In this document: positions 62,371-64,000 of the stretch, piece by piece | How positions within the stretch are numbered: the stretch's first letter is position 1 | Layout: each line of letters starts with the position of its first letter | DNA from: Skeletonema tropicum | Lineage: Eukaryota > Bacillariophyta > Thalassiosirophyceae > Thalassiosirales > Thalassiosiraceae | Assembly (NCBI GenBank): GCA_037178625.1 | Contig: CM074148.1 | Coordinates: 1,488,001 to 1,552,000, forward strand | DNA: 64,000 bases | Direction: 5' to 3' | Made by a program: the position numbers and the translations under genes | The notes under the pieces: model-generated | Databases searched by the model: none | What the model saw: only the letters and a program-made list of their open reading frames with translations | Told to the model about the DNA's origin: nothing

Positions 62371-63448
62371 CACCGCTGGCTGGTACAAATGCAGTTTCAA
62401 AGCTCCCAGTGAAAAGATTATATTCATTGTTGCCACAATTACATTTCAGGGGACGATCACAATCGGATCCAGGGCCGGGAGGGGACTGTACTCGTATTCA
62501 TACGCTTGTTCGTCATGAGCCGCATCTCTCTTCTGTTTGCTGTAACCAAACCAACCCAATTCTTCACTCCTCCTTTCTCACGAAGCATCCATATCCACTA
62601 TGAGTCCCACTGTCAATTCGTGCTCCATGGGGTCGCACGTTTTGCCTTCAAGGACGTTCTGAAACGCAAGAGGTGGCATCCCAGCCCCAGCCCCACCCTC
62701 ATATTCACATTCACCTTCATGGTGGAACTTGACTTGCGCTTGAGTCGTCGCATCTTACCTACAAACAATGGCAAGACTTCTCTTCTCTACTTCGAAGGGG
62801 GCAACGATGAAGAGACTGGTCATCTGAAGATATCTATTGTTGTCAGCAGGACAAGCCGGCCGTAGAATGTGCTGAGTCTGTGTGCTTTGAAAGTAGTAAG
62901 GAGGTCAAGATTCTTCAGCGTAAGGTACAGTCTTGTGTGTTGGAGAGGCATTAGCCAATGCTCCTGATGATACTTCATCTATCGTATCAAACGTTGTCAC
63001 TGTAGCAATGAGCCGCTTGTAGCGTAGTGGCCCAAAACACTTGCCTACGATAGCATAGAAGCAGATCAGGATTGCATAGACGTGACACATCTATATCTAC
63101 AAGCTATGCTATAGCTTGGTAGATGACCTAATGCCGCCAAGTGCTGTGTTACAGTCGAGCAACTAACATATCGTATCAAGCGTTGTCTCTCGTGAAATTG
63201 CCCCCTACCTCTCTAGAGCTAGAGGCCTAGCTGAGCCTGCCACCGTGCGGACAAACTGAAACTGAATAGTTGCGTGGGCGCGAGCTGCCACAGCGGAGAG
63301 CGACACGAAGATGAAAGATAGAAAGTTGCTAGAGAGCTTCTTCCTGAGATCTTATGATTGAATGACTACCGAAAGAATCGAAGGCTCTAGATCTAGATCG
63401 AGAGAGAAATAGAGAAACAACATCTGATAAATGCAATCCTACCTTGTG
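62371..63448. other. Right part of tandem-duplication copy 1; no gene identified
   Basis: Small open frames exist (plus 62506-62865; minus 62905-63090) without known motifs. Restriction-like repeats of CTAGAG near 63210-63400 are low complexity. The whole stretch, with the 275 bp left of the gypsy element, makes one duplication unit. Confidence 0.5.
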
Positions 63449-64000
63449 ATAGTTGATTGTGAGGCTGGGACGTCAGCGTCAGTTTGCCCGCTATTCACAA
63501 ATGAAAGCAACTACAACCGTTCTTTTCAAGAAGAACAATCAGTATTAGCTCTTCTTTTGAGTTGTACATAATCAGAAGCAATGCACCTGCACAGTCACTT
63601 ACGCAGTATATAGGTGTGAACATTTCTCTAGTTGAGGTGATCGGACAAGTCGAGTACCGGATTGACACAACATGTTCAAGTTGCGAGAAATATCTCTGGT
63701 TTAGATTGATCTTCACCTGCCGCTGCACCGCTGGCTGGTACAAATGCAGTTTCAAAGCTCCCAGTGAAAAGATTATATTCATTGTTGCCACAATTACATT
63801 TCAGGGGACGATCACAATCGGATCCAGGGCCGGGAGGGGACTGTACTCGTATTCATACGCTTGTTCGTCATGAGCCGCATCTCTCTTCTGTTTGCTGTAA
63901 CCAAACCAACCCAATTCTTCACTCCTCCTTTCTCACGAAGCATCCATATCCACTATGAGTCCCACTGTCAATTCGTGCTCCATGGGGTCGCACGTTTTGC

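Larger units (their letters stand above)
55969..63999. repeat. ~1.35-kb tandem duplication, first copy split by the gypsy insertion
   Basis: Copy 1 is 55969-56243 plus 62366-63448. Copy 2 starts at 63449 and is still continuing at the window end. Apart from a TA insertion near 63610 and rare substitutions, the copies are the same. Removing the element and one target duplication gives a unit of about 1353 bp. Copy 2 shows the uninterrupted insertion site (CGCTG at 63721-63725). No gene is clearly encoded; short frames on both strands (for example plus 62506-62865) are unrecognised. Confidence 0.95.

Overview
The window reads as nuclear DNA of a eukaryotic alga, most likely a (centric) diatom or a close stramenopile. 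The reasons are two genes with short GT-AG introns (134 and 87 bp), N-terminal signal-like leaders, and several protein families I associate with diatom genomes: Cys/His 'C-x4-C-x7-C-x2-H-G' repeat proteins, a RING protein resembling the RING/Sel1 family, Crypton-like recombinase proteins, and truncated RGTN/HRHxxN transposases. The assignment rests on gene content, not on a search. Most of the window is transposable-element and tandem-repeat DNA, with only a handful of ordinary host genes.

Layout. 1-5619: two and a half head-to-tail copies of a 2.24 kb unit carrying a small minus-strand gene, cut by a 500-N gap (5620-6119). 6120-6676: 3' end of a PIF1-type helicase gene. 7173-13802: a second, more complex array. 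It holds one longer and two truncated copies of a low-complexity acidic/basic protein gene, interspersed with full and 414-bp truncated copies of a flanking module. Both arrays share the same flanking module, in inverted orientation on the two sides of unrelated genes. About 15.0-23.6 kb: a large non-LTR retrotransposon on the minus strand. Its ORF1 and ORF2 overlap as TAATG, and ORF2 (2457 aa) joins an APE-type endonuclease, RT, RNase H, a zinc knuckle and a C-terminal Ulp1/C48 cysteine protease.

24817-26255: an intact two-exon DegT/DnrJ/EryC1/StrS aminotransferase gene with a signal peptide. 27517-33822: a DIRS-type tyrosine-recombinase retrotransposon on the minus strand (gag-like, RT/RNase H, YR). 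35297-35903: a frameshifted, truncated RING-finger gene. 36427-37725: an intact two-exon multi-pass membrane protein. 39404-41060: a broken Crypton-like recombinase gene that has lost its catalytic part. 41412-42659: an intact gene with nine Cys/His repeats. 43830-45965: an ABC half-transporter. 46866-48077: a truncated transposase. 49662-50090: a small palindromic-ended element with a 5-bp target duplication. About 50.2-55.9 kb: decayed Ty1/copia-like DNA full of local tandem duplications, ending in a minisatellite.

56244-62365: a complete, young Ty3/gypsy element with near-identical 295/296-bp LTRs and a CGCTG target duplication. Its gag and pol are in one frame, separated by a single TAG. 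It sits in the first copy of a ~1.35 kb tandem duplication whose second copy (63449 to the window end) keeps the uninterrupted target site. There is no operon logic here; genes work individually, and the elements are autonomous or decayed mobile DNA.
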